NCBI RefSeq assembly: GCF_003814915.1
Contig: NZ_RKQK01000001.1
Location: 1,318,031 to 1,382,030, forward strand
Source: Pacificibacter maritimus
GTDB taxonomy: Bacteria > Pseudomonadota > Alphaproteobacteria > Rhodobacterales > Rhodobacteraceae
Reading direction: 5' to 3'
DNA: 64,000 nt
Shown here: piece by piece, positions 54,576-62,918 of the stretch
Layout of the letters: every line of letters starts with the position of its first letter
How positions within the stretch are numbered: the stretch's first letter is position 1
Program-made: the position numbers and the translations under genes
Notes under the pieces: generated by a model
Told to the model about the DNA's origin: nothing
The model's input: the letters and a program-made list of their open reading frames with translations, nothing else
Databases searched by the model: none

Positions 54576-54691
54576 CTAAACCATAACCCGTGCAACAACT
54601 TGCTTTCACTGATATTCAAGGCGAGACCGTTGCCCCCGCAAGCCTGTGCCATCGATAGGGCTTCAGGTCGCGGGGGCAGGGCTCTTACGAT

Positions 54692-55630
54692 TTACTCGAT
54701 TGTGGTTACGAAGGTCATGACGGCATCCGACAAAGTTGTGTCGTTGGTGTTGATGGCATAGATTTCGGAAATGTGGCTGTGATCCCTCAGCTGCAAACGT
54801 GTCGCACATTTTCCGGCATCACAGAGTTCTTGCTCAAGTAGTGCCGTTTGGGCGCTGAACGTTGGTGGATCAAGCTCCGCATCAACCAGCAAAACCGGCA
54901 CGTCGCTCTCAATTAGTCCCGCAAGCGAAGAGACCTCTTCAGTGCCCGCCTTGTCGCCGAAATACGCAAGCTCGTTGGAGCTGTTTTCCATCTGCGTGAA
55001 GTCAAACAGACCTGAAACAAATACCGCTCCTGCAAGGCCCGATCCCTCGGCTGCGTGATGCTCGGGAAACGCAACGTAAGAGGCGACGTGGACTGCGCCA
55101 GCCGAGTGGCCCATCAACACAATCCGGTCGGGATCGCCGCCGTAATCTGCGATATTCTGGATCACCCAGTCGATGGCTTGACCGACGCTGCGCGGACCGG
55201 CGGGCCATTGGTGTTCAGGCGCCAGCGGATAGGTCATGTTTACGCCAATGGCCTCGTTGCGGGCGGCCATCAGCATGATATTGTCCAGAAATGGCGATCC
55301 AGGAGTGTATTTATTGCCGGCTTGGAAGGCACCGCCGTGGACAAAGACCAGAACAGGTAGATTTTCCGCGCCGTCCGTCGTGAACACATCCAGTAGGTTG
55401 CGTTCATGGGGGCCGTAGGCCACGTCACGCGTGATCGAGACATCCGTATAGGGTTCGGATTCGTGAAGGGGTTTGTAAATCTCCATGACCGGAGGCGGTG
55501 CGATCGTGCGCCCCATCGCACGGATCTGTTCTGCGATTTCTGAGGCCATTTGTGCCGAAGCATTCTGTGCGCCCAGCATCAGGACCGTCACAACACCGAA
55601 AGCGCGACAAGTTGTTGAAAGTAATTTCAT
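54692..55630 (-). CDS. Secreted alpha/beta hydrolase (esterase)
   Basis: A 312-residue hydrolase with a signal peptide (cleavage after QNASA near residue 26). The oxyanion motif is VFVHGGAF and the nucleophile motif GHSAGAVH; a likely acid is in VDAELDPPTF and a His in LRDHSHISE. It belongs to the carboxylesterase/BD-FAE-type group and acts outside the cytoplasm. The IclR regulator gene next to it is co-oriented upstream (88 bases apart). Both lie between two IS481 ends in inverted orientation. Confidence 0.85.
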   Translation of the reverse strand: MKLLSTTCRAFGVVTVLMLGAQNASAQMASEIAEQIRAMGRTIAPPPVMEIYKPLHESEPYTDVSITRDVAYGPHERNLLDVFTTDGAENLPVLVFVHGGAFQAGNKYTPGSPFLDNIMLMAARNEAIGVNMTYPLAPEHQWPAGPRSVGQAIDWVIQNIADYGGDPDRIVLMGHSAGAVHVASYVAFPEHHAAEGSGLAGAVFVSGLFDFTQMENSSNELAYFGDKAGTEEVSSLAGLIESDVPVLLVDAELDPPTFSAQTALLEQELCDAGKCATRLQLRDHSHISEIYAINTNDTTLSDAVMTFVTTIE

Positions 55631-55718
55631 TCTTCTCTCCCTTATTTGACCCGTAGGTCTTGCATTGCAGGCTTATAGCGCCCGCAAATTTCGTGCGGCC
55701 CGTCTTGGCCAAGCGCCG

Positions 55719-56459
55719 TCACGCGGGTGCTGTGCGGCGCGTTCCGGTCGCAATATCTGTGAGATTTTCTGCTGCCGCGAAGAGCGCGGGAAGGGTCGTC
55801 GAAACCATGTCGTCGGTGAAACGGCCCACCATACCAAAGGCGCTGAGGGTCAGGATGGTTTCCCCGCCCCCTGACAGGACCGGAACCGACACAGCACCAA
55901 CGCAAGTTTCGTTTTCACCGCGGTTGCGGGCGTAGCCATCTCTGCGAACCTGGTCGAGATTCAGCGCATCCAGCGTTCCTGGATCGTCTACCCAGTCAGT
56001 CAATTCGGGCGACGTCATACTGGCCAGCCACAGTTTTCCCTGGGCCGTCACTGTCATGGGTAAAACCGTCCCGATGTTCATCGTCACAGAAAAGGGCCGA
56101 TCCGAGGCCTCGACAGCAACGCAGGTCGGGCCTTTGCGGCTGAGGCGACAGATCATCACGGATTCGTTCAGGGTTGCGGCTAGGTCTGCGATGACGGGGC
56201 GCGCCTGCGTGATCAGCTGGTCGCTCTGTTCTGCCAGAGCACCTAGTTTCTGTAGGGACGGACCCAATGAAAAGTAGCCGCGACGGTAACAGACCAACGC
56301 GCCGGCCTCTTCAAGCGTCAACAACAGCCGATGCGCCGTTGCATGGTTAAGGCCAAGGTCGGCCGCGACGTTTGTGGCGGAAATTTCGGATCGTTTTGAC
56401 GTTAAAAGGCCGAGTATCGCAAAGCCTTTTAGAAGCGAACCGTTCAGAGGGGTGGTCAT
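55719..56459 (-). CDS. IclR-family transcriptional regulator
   Basis: A 246-residue IclR protein: N-terminal winged helix (LLKGFAILGLLTSKRSEISATNVAADLGLNHATAHRLLLTL) and C-terminal effector domain with VGAVSVPVLSGGG near residue 190. It probably regulates the following esterase gene. The 170 bases before it have no gene and lead into the IS481 end. Confidence 0.88.
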   Translation of the reverse strand: MTTPLNGSLLKGFAILGLLTSKRSEISATNVAADLGLNHATAHRLLLTLEEAGALVCYRRGYFSLGPSLQKLGALAEQSDQLITQARPVIADLAATLNESVMICRLSRKGPTCVAVEASDRPFSVTMNIGTVLPMTVTAQGKLWLASMTSPELTDWVDDPGTLDALNLDQVRRDGYARNRGENETCVGAVSVPVLSGGGETILTLSAFGMVGRFTDDMVSTTLPALFAAAENLTDIATGTRRTAPA

Positions 56460-56628
56460 GGCCGTTCTCTTTTCACTTAATTCTAGGCAACAGGGGAAAT
56501 GCAGATCGAAGAGTGGCCACAGCTTTCGAATCAGTCAAGATAGTCATCTCAATAATTAAGATTTGTGAAGTGGACGAACAGCGCGGCGCAGCGTCAAATC
56601 TGCGCTTGTGCAAAATTTTTAGGGCTGG

Positions 56629-57627
56629 TGTAGATATGTACGGCCTCTCGGGACACTTCCTGTAAATTACCCAATTTTGGGTGGAGGAAGTTTTTATGAC
56701 GAACGAAGAACGTGACATTCAACGCAAGCTGAGAGTGCTCCAGCATGCTGAGAAGATCGGCAATGTACGCAAAGCATGCCGGTATTTTGGGATTGGGAGC
56801 TCCAGCTTTTATAGATGGCGGGATGCCTATCAAAAGCATGGGGAGGCTGGCTTGAAGAATGCCAAATCAATTCCGAAGAACCCGGCCAATCAAACACCTG
56901 CTGAAATCGTCGAGAAGGTTCTGTATCTGCGCCGCAAGTATCACTTGGGGCCCATAAGGATCGTCTGGTATTTGGCACGTTACCACGGCATCAAAATCTC
57001 AGATGCCGGGGTCTACCGTATCCTCAGACGCAACGGTCTTAACCGGTTGCCCAGAGGCACACGAATGCGCAAGCTGCATACCAAGCGATATCAGAAGCAG
57101 GTTCCAGGTCACCACATCCAAGTAGACGTCAAGTTCTTGACCTTCAAAGGAAAATGCGGCGAAAAGGTCCGCCGGTTCCAATACACCGCGATCGACGATG
57201 CAACCAGAGTTCGCGCCCTCAAGGTCTACGATAAACATACGCAGGCAAACGCCATCGACTTCATTGACCACATCATCGAAAAGTTCCCGTTTCGCATTCG
57301 CGAAGTGCGCACGGATAATGGCCACGAGTTTCAGGCCAAGTTCCATTGGCATGTCGAAGATCTCGGGATCAGGCACGCCTACATCAAACGCGGCACACCG
57401 CAATTGAACGGCAAAGTCGAGCGATCCCACCGTTCCGATCAACAAGAGTTCTATCAACTTCTCAGCTACAAAGGTGACGTCGATCTGGAGGCTAAACTCG
57501 ACGAATGGGAACGGTTCTACAACTTCGCCAGGCCGCACGGTGCCCACAACGGACAAACCCCTTATGAGGCGCTCAGAGACAAGCTACAGTAACCCCACAA
57601 GTGTCCCGCGGGTCCGTCTAGGTTACA
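56629..57627 (+). mobile_element. IS481-family insertion sequence, apparently intact
   Basis: About 999 bp. Imperfect terminal inverted repeats start TGTA and include tacggcctctcgggacactt at the left and the complement of aagtgtcccgcgggtccgtc at the right. One transposase gene fills it. No clear target duplication could be seen, so the exact ends are uncertain by a few bases. Confidence 0.8.
56696..57592 (+). CDS. IS481-family transposase
   Basis: A 298-residue DDE transposase. The N-terminal helix-turn-helix (about 25-60) reads GNVRKACRYFGIGSSSFYRW. The catalytic residues are Asp in HHIQVDVKFL, Asp in VRTDNGHEF and Glu in NGKVERSHRSDQQE. It ends YNFARPHGAHNGQTPYEAL, typical of integrase-core transposases. 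The start MTNEER follows GGTGGAGGAAG. It appears full length and could be active. Confidence 0.9.
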   Translation: MTNEERDIQRKLRVLQHAEKIGNVRKACRYFGIGSSSFYRWRDAYQKHGEAGLKNAKSIPKNPANQTPAEIVEKVLYLRRKYHLGPIRIVWYLARYHGIKISDAGVYRILRRNGLNRLPRGTRMRKLHTKRYQKQVPGHHIQVDVKFLTFKGKCGEKVRRFQYTAIDDATRVRALKVYDKHTQANAIDFIDHIIEKFPFRIREVRTDNGHEFQAKFHWHVEDLGIRHAYIKRGTPQLNGKVERSHRSDQQEFYQLLSYKGDVDLEAKLDEWERFYNFARPHGAHNGQTPYEALRDKLQ

Positions 57628-57786
57628 CCCATATTGGGTCGCTCATTAATGTAAGTCCAGAGTCATTCTGTTTCTTGATCTTGTGCCTTCTCGATGGTTT
57701 CAAAGAAGTATTAGCTTAACCATTCGCTTCAAACAGTGAGCTAGCCACCCCACGAAAGTAGGTGTTCTAACAAAACTCTCGTTTTT

Positions 57787-60681
57787 TCAAACTTTAGCTT
57801 TTCCGTTGCATCGCGGGAATTTCACGCAGCTCATAAACTTCCCATACCGCCCTCTGCGCTCAACCAGCCAGCCATCAGCGCAACTTGGACAGGGACGATA
57901 AATCTCCCCGCAGGAACATGTTGCATCACCTTTGTCAGACTTTCTGGCCGGAAGTCCTGTGTCGCATGCTGCGCAAGCGGGAAGCGTGTTGCCGCAGAGC
58001 TCTGTGTGTTCACAACGAAAAAACGCGCCCCCTTTCTTTTTCGGTACCGAAAATAGGCTCCCCTGGCATTCGCCACACGTATGTACTTCCGCATCGCGGC
58101 CCACCTCTGAACTCAGCTCATAGGCGTCGTCATCGATGAGTTCCTTGACGAAGGAAGATTGTCGGGCCGAAGTTCCCATGATTGTCAGGCTTTTTCGCGC
58201 GCGTGTCATCGCGACATACATCACACGCCTTTCTTCGGCATGCTCAAAAGGTTCAGCTTCAGGCGAGACCATCGTCAGGAGTGGATCGTCTACAATTTCA
58301 GATGGAAATCCAATGCGCCCGCTGAAGACTTGGAGCAGAACGACATGATCTGCCTCAAGCCCTTTGGAGGCATGGATCGTTTTGAAATTGATCTCCAAAT
58401 CCGGATAGCTTGAGGACAACCTGCGCAGCCCCTCTGGCGCAGAGTGCCTGTAGCGGCCCAATAAAAGAACGGAACTGCGCTTATTCGCATTTTTGGCTTT
58501 TACGTTTAGATCATTCAGCACGGCTTTGAGCTTAACGTCTTCGTCGTGTTTAAATGTCGATACGATAGAGATCGCAGGCCCATCCGCGATCCCTGCTGGG
58601 ATGACGGTTTTCGCAAGCTGTGTTGGGTTCTGTAAAACGAAATATCGTGCGGCAAAGGCGATCTTATCAACCGACCTAAACGTACGTCCGAGATCGACCG
58701 TGCGATGGACATCATTCGCGCCATTGAACTCTCCTCCGAACTCTTGGCCAAAGTTCCGCATCAAATGGATGTCGGAACCAGCAAAACGATAGATGGATTG
58801 CCAATCATCACCGACTGCGAAAAGGCGTGCATCATGGTGTTGCGAGAGCAGCGCTTTCACGAGACGCGCGCGGCTTCTTGAAATATCTTGGAACTCGTCG
58901 ACGAGCACATGCTTGTAGGGGCTTTTGAAACGCCCAGTCTCAACGTATTTGGCGGCTCGCAACACCATGTCTTCGAAATCTATGCGTGTGTCGAGACTGT
59001 CTTCGTAAGCCCGAAATACCGGTGCGAAAACGGCGAGAAATGCGGATGCTCGTTTGCCAAGCTTGGCTTTCTTTGCCTTCACATTACAATCCGCCAACCT
59101 GTACCCACCGCTTTTGAAATTGCGCAAGAAGTTGGCAAGGAGTTGCACGAAGCTGTCGATCTGGTTCATCTCGACAACGCGGTCAAAAAGATCTTCTCGG
59201 GCGCGAGGTTTCAATTCCTCATACGGTTCGATCTTTTGGGCAAGAACTTCGAGAAGACGATCTTCAACACGGTCATAACTGAAGGTTTCTAATAAAACCG
59301 TATCGTTGTCTTTATGGACTTGACGCTTCCAGGCCATACCTTCGAGATATTCATCCTGATCGACCCACGGTGCCGTCACAAGGGTCACGTTTCCATCTCG
59401 GCCGCGTTTTTTTCTGACCCCAAAATGTTCAAGATAAACCCCACTTTCAGTCAGTCGAAAATCAGGACAATAGTTCTTTTTCGTTGGGTCTGAGGTGGCA
59501 AACTCATAGTCAGGTTCGTATTCGTATTCGACGCCATTCTCGTACAGCCAGTTGGCGATCATCAGCTCTTCGAAACTTTTGACTTTTTCACCTTGAAGCG
59601 TCCGAAGGTCTTCTTTTTCGAGGTATGTGTAGAAGTCGTGCTTTTGCTTGAAATCCCATTCAGATTTTTCTTCCAAACGAGCTGATTTAAACCAATCGAT
59701 AATTGCTTTTGATGCCTCAGGAACTGTCTTGGCAATGTGTATGAGGATATCACGGATGAGCACGAGAAAGGCTTTGTCGTCAGTCGCATGTGCGGCCAAG
59801 GCAGGTTTGCCGCCTTCGACCAAGCCGATGATATCGTATGCCAGAGCATGAAACGTTCGCGCTTCAACCGGCTCACCGCAGCGTTCTTGTATTCTGTCTG
59901 ACATCTCGGCTGCAGCATCACGTGCAAAGGCAAGAAGAAGCACTTCCTCTGGTTTGCGAATACCGGACTTGAGGAGGTAACCAGCTTTCGCGGTGATGAC
60001 ACTCGTTTTGCCTGATCCAGCGCCCGCCAAAACCAAAGTTGCGTCCTCGTCAGCAACGATAGAAAGGCGTTGCTCTGGCGTCAGCGGGTTTTGTTCGAAG
60101 GTGTCGAAGAAGTCGGCCCAGAGCGCGAGTTGCGCAGTTTCAAATTTCAAAATCGCTGTGTTTCTCACCTTTGCGGGGGTTGCGAAAAAGCTGCGAATTT
60201 CACTTATAGTCTCGAGACGATCCTGACCAATGGCAGCAACATTGAGTTTCGAAAGAATTTCTTTTTCAAGAATTTCTGCTTTTCGCAAAAGTGGCTGAAC
60301 ATAACAGGCAGAAGGATACCGTGTCGGTGACTTCAGGTCGGTGAGTGCAGAAAGGAGGCTTTTGATATCATCCGCGTGAGCTTCAAGCTGTTGGATGTTG
60401 AAGTCGCGCCAAGCTTTTTCGATCTTTGCAGCATCTCGTTCAAGGTATACTTTGTTTGCTCCGCGCACGCGCAATGGTAGGGGTAAGGACGCTATGCTCA
60501 AAGAAAGCTCGTTTCCCAACCAACTTTCATGGATTTCGGGTGCTGAGCGCATTTCGGCAAGAGATACCGATTGTGACAGACCTTTCGCGGAGATGCGAAA
60601 ATCATCAAACAAAAGCGAGGAGACATTGCCGCGCCATTTGTCATAAATGGAGAACAGGAATTGGTTTGAAGATATATGCAT
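57787..60681 (-). CDS. UvrD/helicase IV-like helicase with inserted nuclease-like domain and zinc ribbons
   Basis: A 964-residue superfamily 1 helicase. The N-terminal 200 residues resemble the helicase IV (HelD) leader (ADFFDTFEQNPLTPEQR). Walker A is AGAGSGKT at 219-226, Walker B is VDEFQDIS, and later motifs include VGDDWQSIYRF, TIHASKG and ERRVMYVAMTRA. Between motifs, at about 365-470, is a PD-(D/E)XK-like insertion: Glu371/372, CPDF (Asp407), YLEHFG (Glu418) and nearby Lys452/456. Residues 866-964 hold three Cys-rich topoisomerase-type zinc ribbons. It likely unwinds and possibly cuts DNA; a defence or repair role is inference. It lies between two IS copies. Confidence 0.85.
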   Translation of the reverse strand: MHISSNQFLFSIYDKWRGNVSSLLFDDFRISAKGLSQSVSLAEMRSAPEIHESWLGNELSLSIASLPLPLRVRGANKVYLERDAAKIEKAWRDFNIQQLEAHADDIKSLLSALTDLKSPTRYPSACYVQPLLRKAEILEKEILSKLNVAAIGQDRLETISEIRSFFATPAKVRNTAILKFETAQLALWADFFDTFEQNPLTPEQRLSIVADEDATLVLAGAGSGKTSVITAKAGYLLKSGIRKPEEVLLLAFARDAAAEMSDRIQERCGEPVEARTFHALAYDIIGLVEGGKPALAAHATDDKAFLVLIRDILIHIAKTVPEASKAIIDWFKSARLEEKSEWDFKQKHDFYTYLEKEDLRTLQGEKVKSFEELMIANWLYENGVEYEYEPDYEFATSDPTKKNYCPDFRLTESGVYLEHFGVRKKRGRDGNVTLVTAPWVDQDEYLEGMAWKRQVHKDNDTVLLETFSYDRVEDRLLEVLAQKIEPYEELKPRAREDLFDRVVEMNQIDSFVQLLANFLRNFKSGGYRLADCNVKAKKAKLGKRASAFLAVFAPVFRAYEDSLDTRIDFEDMVLRAAKYVETGRFKSPYKHVLVDEFQDISRSRARLVKALLSQHHDARLFAVGDDWQSIYRFAGSDIHLMRNFGQEFGGEFNGANDVHRTVDLGRTFRSVDKIAFAARYFVLQNPTQLAKTVIPAGIADGPAISIVSTFKHDEDVKLKAVLNDLNVKAKNANKRSSVLLLGRYRHSAPEGLRRLSSSYPDLEINFKTIHASKGLEADHVVLLQVFSGRIGFPSEIVDDPLLTMVSPEAEPFEHAEERRVMYVAMTRARKSLTIMGTSARQSSFVKELIDDDAYELSSEVGRDAEVHTCGECQGSLFSVPKKKGGAFFRCEHTELCGNTLPACAACDTGLPARKSDKGDATCSCGEIYRPCPSCADGWLVERRGRYGKFMSCVKFPRCNGKAKV

Positions 60682-60777
60682 TGGCTCAAATCATTTGAAA
60701 TACACGTTGGCGTACCAAACGAAATGCGTTGAGGCCAGTAAAAGCCACGAAGTGTAGCTGCCAATGCCTACAGTTAC

Positions 60778-61083
60778 TCACCGCCCCGCCCAAGACTGCA
60801 TCTGTTGCAAAACGTGTTGCGCAGCAGAACTTCGGGCGTCCTGATCTTCGATTACAACAGCTTTGAGAAACTGCGCCCTCAGCTGAGGGCCTTTTTCTAT
60901 TTTGGACGCCACAAAGCTCAGAGCTTCATTCAGTTCATCTGTGCGCACGTCGATTTCGGTGCAGGTCTCGGCTGCATTTACGATCACTTTCAGCGCTGTC
61001 TCCAATTCAGAAACGCGCAGAATTTCTTCTGTCCAGCTGCCGCCAAAAGCGACATTTTTCAATTGTGTTTTCAAATCGGCCAT
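60778..61083 (-). CDS. Small protein of unknown function upstream of the helicase
   Basis: A 101-residue acidic, helical protein (SWTEEILRVSELETALKVIV, DELNEALSFVASKIEKGPQL) with no domain I recognise, no signal peptide and no membrane segment. It precedes the helicase gene on the same strand with a 96-base gap, so the two may form one unit. Codon usage and frame look genuine, but there is no family evidence. Confidence 0.5.
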   Translation of the reverse strand: MADLKTQLKNVAFGGSWTEEILRVSELETALKVIVNAAETCTEIDVRTDELNEALSFVASKIEKGPQLRAQFLKAVVIEDQDARSSAAQHVLQQMQSWAGR

Positions 61084-61156
61084 GAGAACAAATGTAGAAC
61101 ATTAAGCGGTTTTTGGAAGATACAGGATTTAGGCTATGTGAGGTGCCCCTAGTTTC

Positions 61157-62035
61157 CTAGACACCTGCCCCGTTCATTTTCCTTTGTTTGATTTCATAGT
61201 CAACCGGCGACAGCATGCCATTGTTGGTGTGCTTGCGTGTTGGGTTGTAAAACATCTCGATGTAATCGAACACGTCCTGCCTTGCTGCGTCGCGTGTCAG
61301 ATATGTTCGTCGCCTGATCCGTTCTCGTTTTAGGAGCTGAAAGAAGCTCTCAACAACGGCGTTGTCATGGCAATTTCCACGACGGCTCATGCTGGCGACC
61401 AAGTTGTGTTTGCTAAGGAACGATTGCCACTCCCCACCGGTAAATTGGGAACCTTGGTCGGAGTGGATCGTGACCTTTTGCTTCGGTTTGCGTCGCCAAA
61501 CAGCAGCCAATAATGCCTGTAGAGCAAGGTCAGTTGTCATGCGCGATTGCATGGACCATCCAACAACCCGCCTTGAGAACAGGTCAATCACGACGGCCAG
61601 ATACGACCAACCTTCGTGCGTTCTGATGTAAGTTATGTCGGTCACCCAGACCCGATCAGGCGCATCGACCTCAAATTGACGATCCAGCGTATTGTCAGCG
61701 ACCACAGCAGGCTTGCCACCATATCGACCAGGGCGGCGTTTGTAGCCGATCTGTGCTGCGATGCCCGCGATACTAGCCAAACGTGCCACACGGTTCTCTG
61801 AGCAGGTCTCACCTGCATCCCGAAGGTCATCCGCTAACTTGCGATAGCCATAAACCTTGCCGCTGTCGGCCCATGCTCGCTGGATGAGCTCAGTCTGACG
61901 TGCATCTTCGAGCGCACGGGCACTCAACGGTTCTTTAAGCCATGGATAGAACCCGCTAAAATGAACCATCAGCACCCGACACATTGAGCGCACTGAAAAC
62001 TCTGCGCGGTGAGCCTCGATAAACGCGTACCTCAC
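61157..62035 (-). CDS. IS3-family transposase orfB
   Basis: A 292-residue DDE transposase. The triad is Asp in VWVTDITYI, Asp in IHSDQGSQF and Glu in NAVVESFF. HTH_21-like N-terminal sequence (SARALEDARQTELIQRAW, YGYRKLADDLRDAG) and the C-terminal YNPTRKHTNNGMLSP are typical of IS3 elements. The GTG start overlaps the orfA stop, where programmed frameshifting normally makes the OrfAB fusion. Confidence 0.9.
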   Translation of the reverse strand: MRYAFIEAHRAEFSVRSMCRVLMVHFSGFYPWLKEPLSARALEDARQTELIQRAWADSGKVYGYRKLADDLRDAGETCSENRVARLASIAGIAAQIGYKRRPGRYGGKPAVVADNTLDRQFEVDAPDRVWVTDITYIRTHEGWSYLAVVIDLFSRRVVGWSMQSRMTTDLALQALLAAVWRRKPKQKVTIHSDQGSQFTGGEWQSFLSKHNLVASMSRRGNCHDNAVVESFFQLLKRERIRRRTYLTRDAARQDVFDYIEMFYNPTRKHTNNGMLSPVDYEIKQRKMNGAGV

Positions 62036-62313
62036 TGAGACTCTCGCGCGAAGTACGCGGTCGCCTTTTTTAAGATTGTGCGTTCCTCGGTGACGCGCGC
62101 CAGCTCTCGCTTCAACCGTCGGATCTCAGCGGCCTGATCGGCCACCTCGGATCTGACACGTGGCGACTTCGCCCACCGGGCCTTCCAAGTGTACAGCGAT
62201 TTGGTGCTGATACCCAGCCGCTCAACTACTTCACTGACAGCATATCAACGCTCAACAACATGCGCCAAAGCGTCCTGTTTGAACTCGTCTGTAAACCGTA
62301 TTCCCTTGTTCAT
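62032..62313 (-). pseudogene. IS3 orfA with nonsense codon
   Basis: The frame reads MNKGIRFTDEFKQDALAHVVER, then a TGA (62245-62247) where copy 1 has Gly, and continues YAVSEVVERLGISTKSLYTWK to ATAYFARESQ. The single stop inactivates the DNA-binding subunit and therefore the OrfAB fusion. Confidence 0.82.
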
Positions 62314-62375
62314 ATCCGTCTCTCCTTGGTTCCAAAATTACCAAGCAAACCGTCTACAAATCTAGGGCCACCTCA

Positions 62376-62691
62376 CAAAGGGTCTTCACACACAGCTCAA
62401 CCCTTGGCCGATAAAGTGGCATTTGTGTTTGATGGCGTGTCAATCGCTTATTGGAAGTTTTGGCTGGAAGAGTGGTTTCCTGCGCGGTTACAGGGATGTG
62501 GTTCAAATTTTGCCGTGGCCACATGCTGTTCGGCTGATGATCTTGAAAAAATTTCGAATGCTGTAGGCAGTGACCTCTATTTAGTAGTGAGACTAAAAGT
62601 TTCTGGCCAACGGTTTACTTCTAGCAAAATCCAACAGGGAGAGTACTTTGCAACAAAAAAGATCTATGAGCGGCAAGCGCAAAAAAAATGA
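62376..62691 (+). pseudogene. Unrecognised gene tail interrupted by IS3 copy 2
   Basis: Directly right of the IS, a frame stays open for about 105 codons (DKVAFVFDGVSIAYWKFWLEEWF, SADDLEKISNAVG) to a TGA at 62689. There is no start outside the IS, so it may be the 3' part of a gene cut by the insertion. I do not recognise the family. The 227 bases after it (62692-62918) show nothing I can name. Confidence 0.3.
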
Positions 62692-62918
62692 GACGCCTAC
62701 CGCAACATTGACCTGCGTCGGCTTTAGGGAAGCTGCGTTGCGGCAATGCTCAATAGGATGAACGTCAGCTTTGGGCCGTTCTCTCCAATTCCTCACTACA
62801 TGAGCATTTCCTTGGTTGCCGACAAAAAATAATTTTTGTCTATAACCGTCCGGTCGAAAGCTCAGCTTGAATCCTTGGCACCCAAACATTCATGCTCGGC
62901 TGTTCCTCAGACGACACC

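Larger units (their letters stand above)
61139..62375 (-). mobile_element. Full-length IS3-family element (copy 2)
   Basis: A 1237-bp element bounded by TGAGGTG and CACCTCA, with terminal repeats gaggtgcccctag and gaggtggccctag. It holds overlapping orfA and orfB. orfB is intact, but orfA carries an in-frame stop, so the copy is probably not autonomous. It has the same orientation as copy 1, 6.6 kb to the left. No target duplication was found at either side. Confidence 0.88.

Noticed and set aside
53916-62375. A bona fide active composite transposon with target duplication
   Set aside because: No matching direct repeats were found outside the two IS copies or beside either copy, and both copies are defective.
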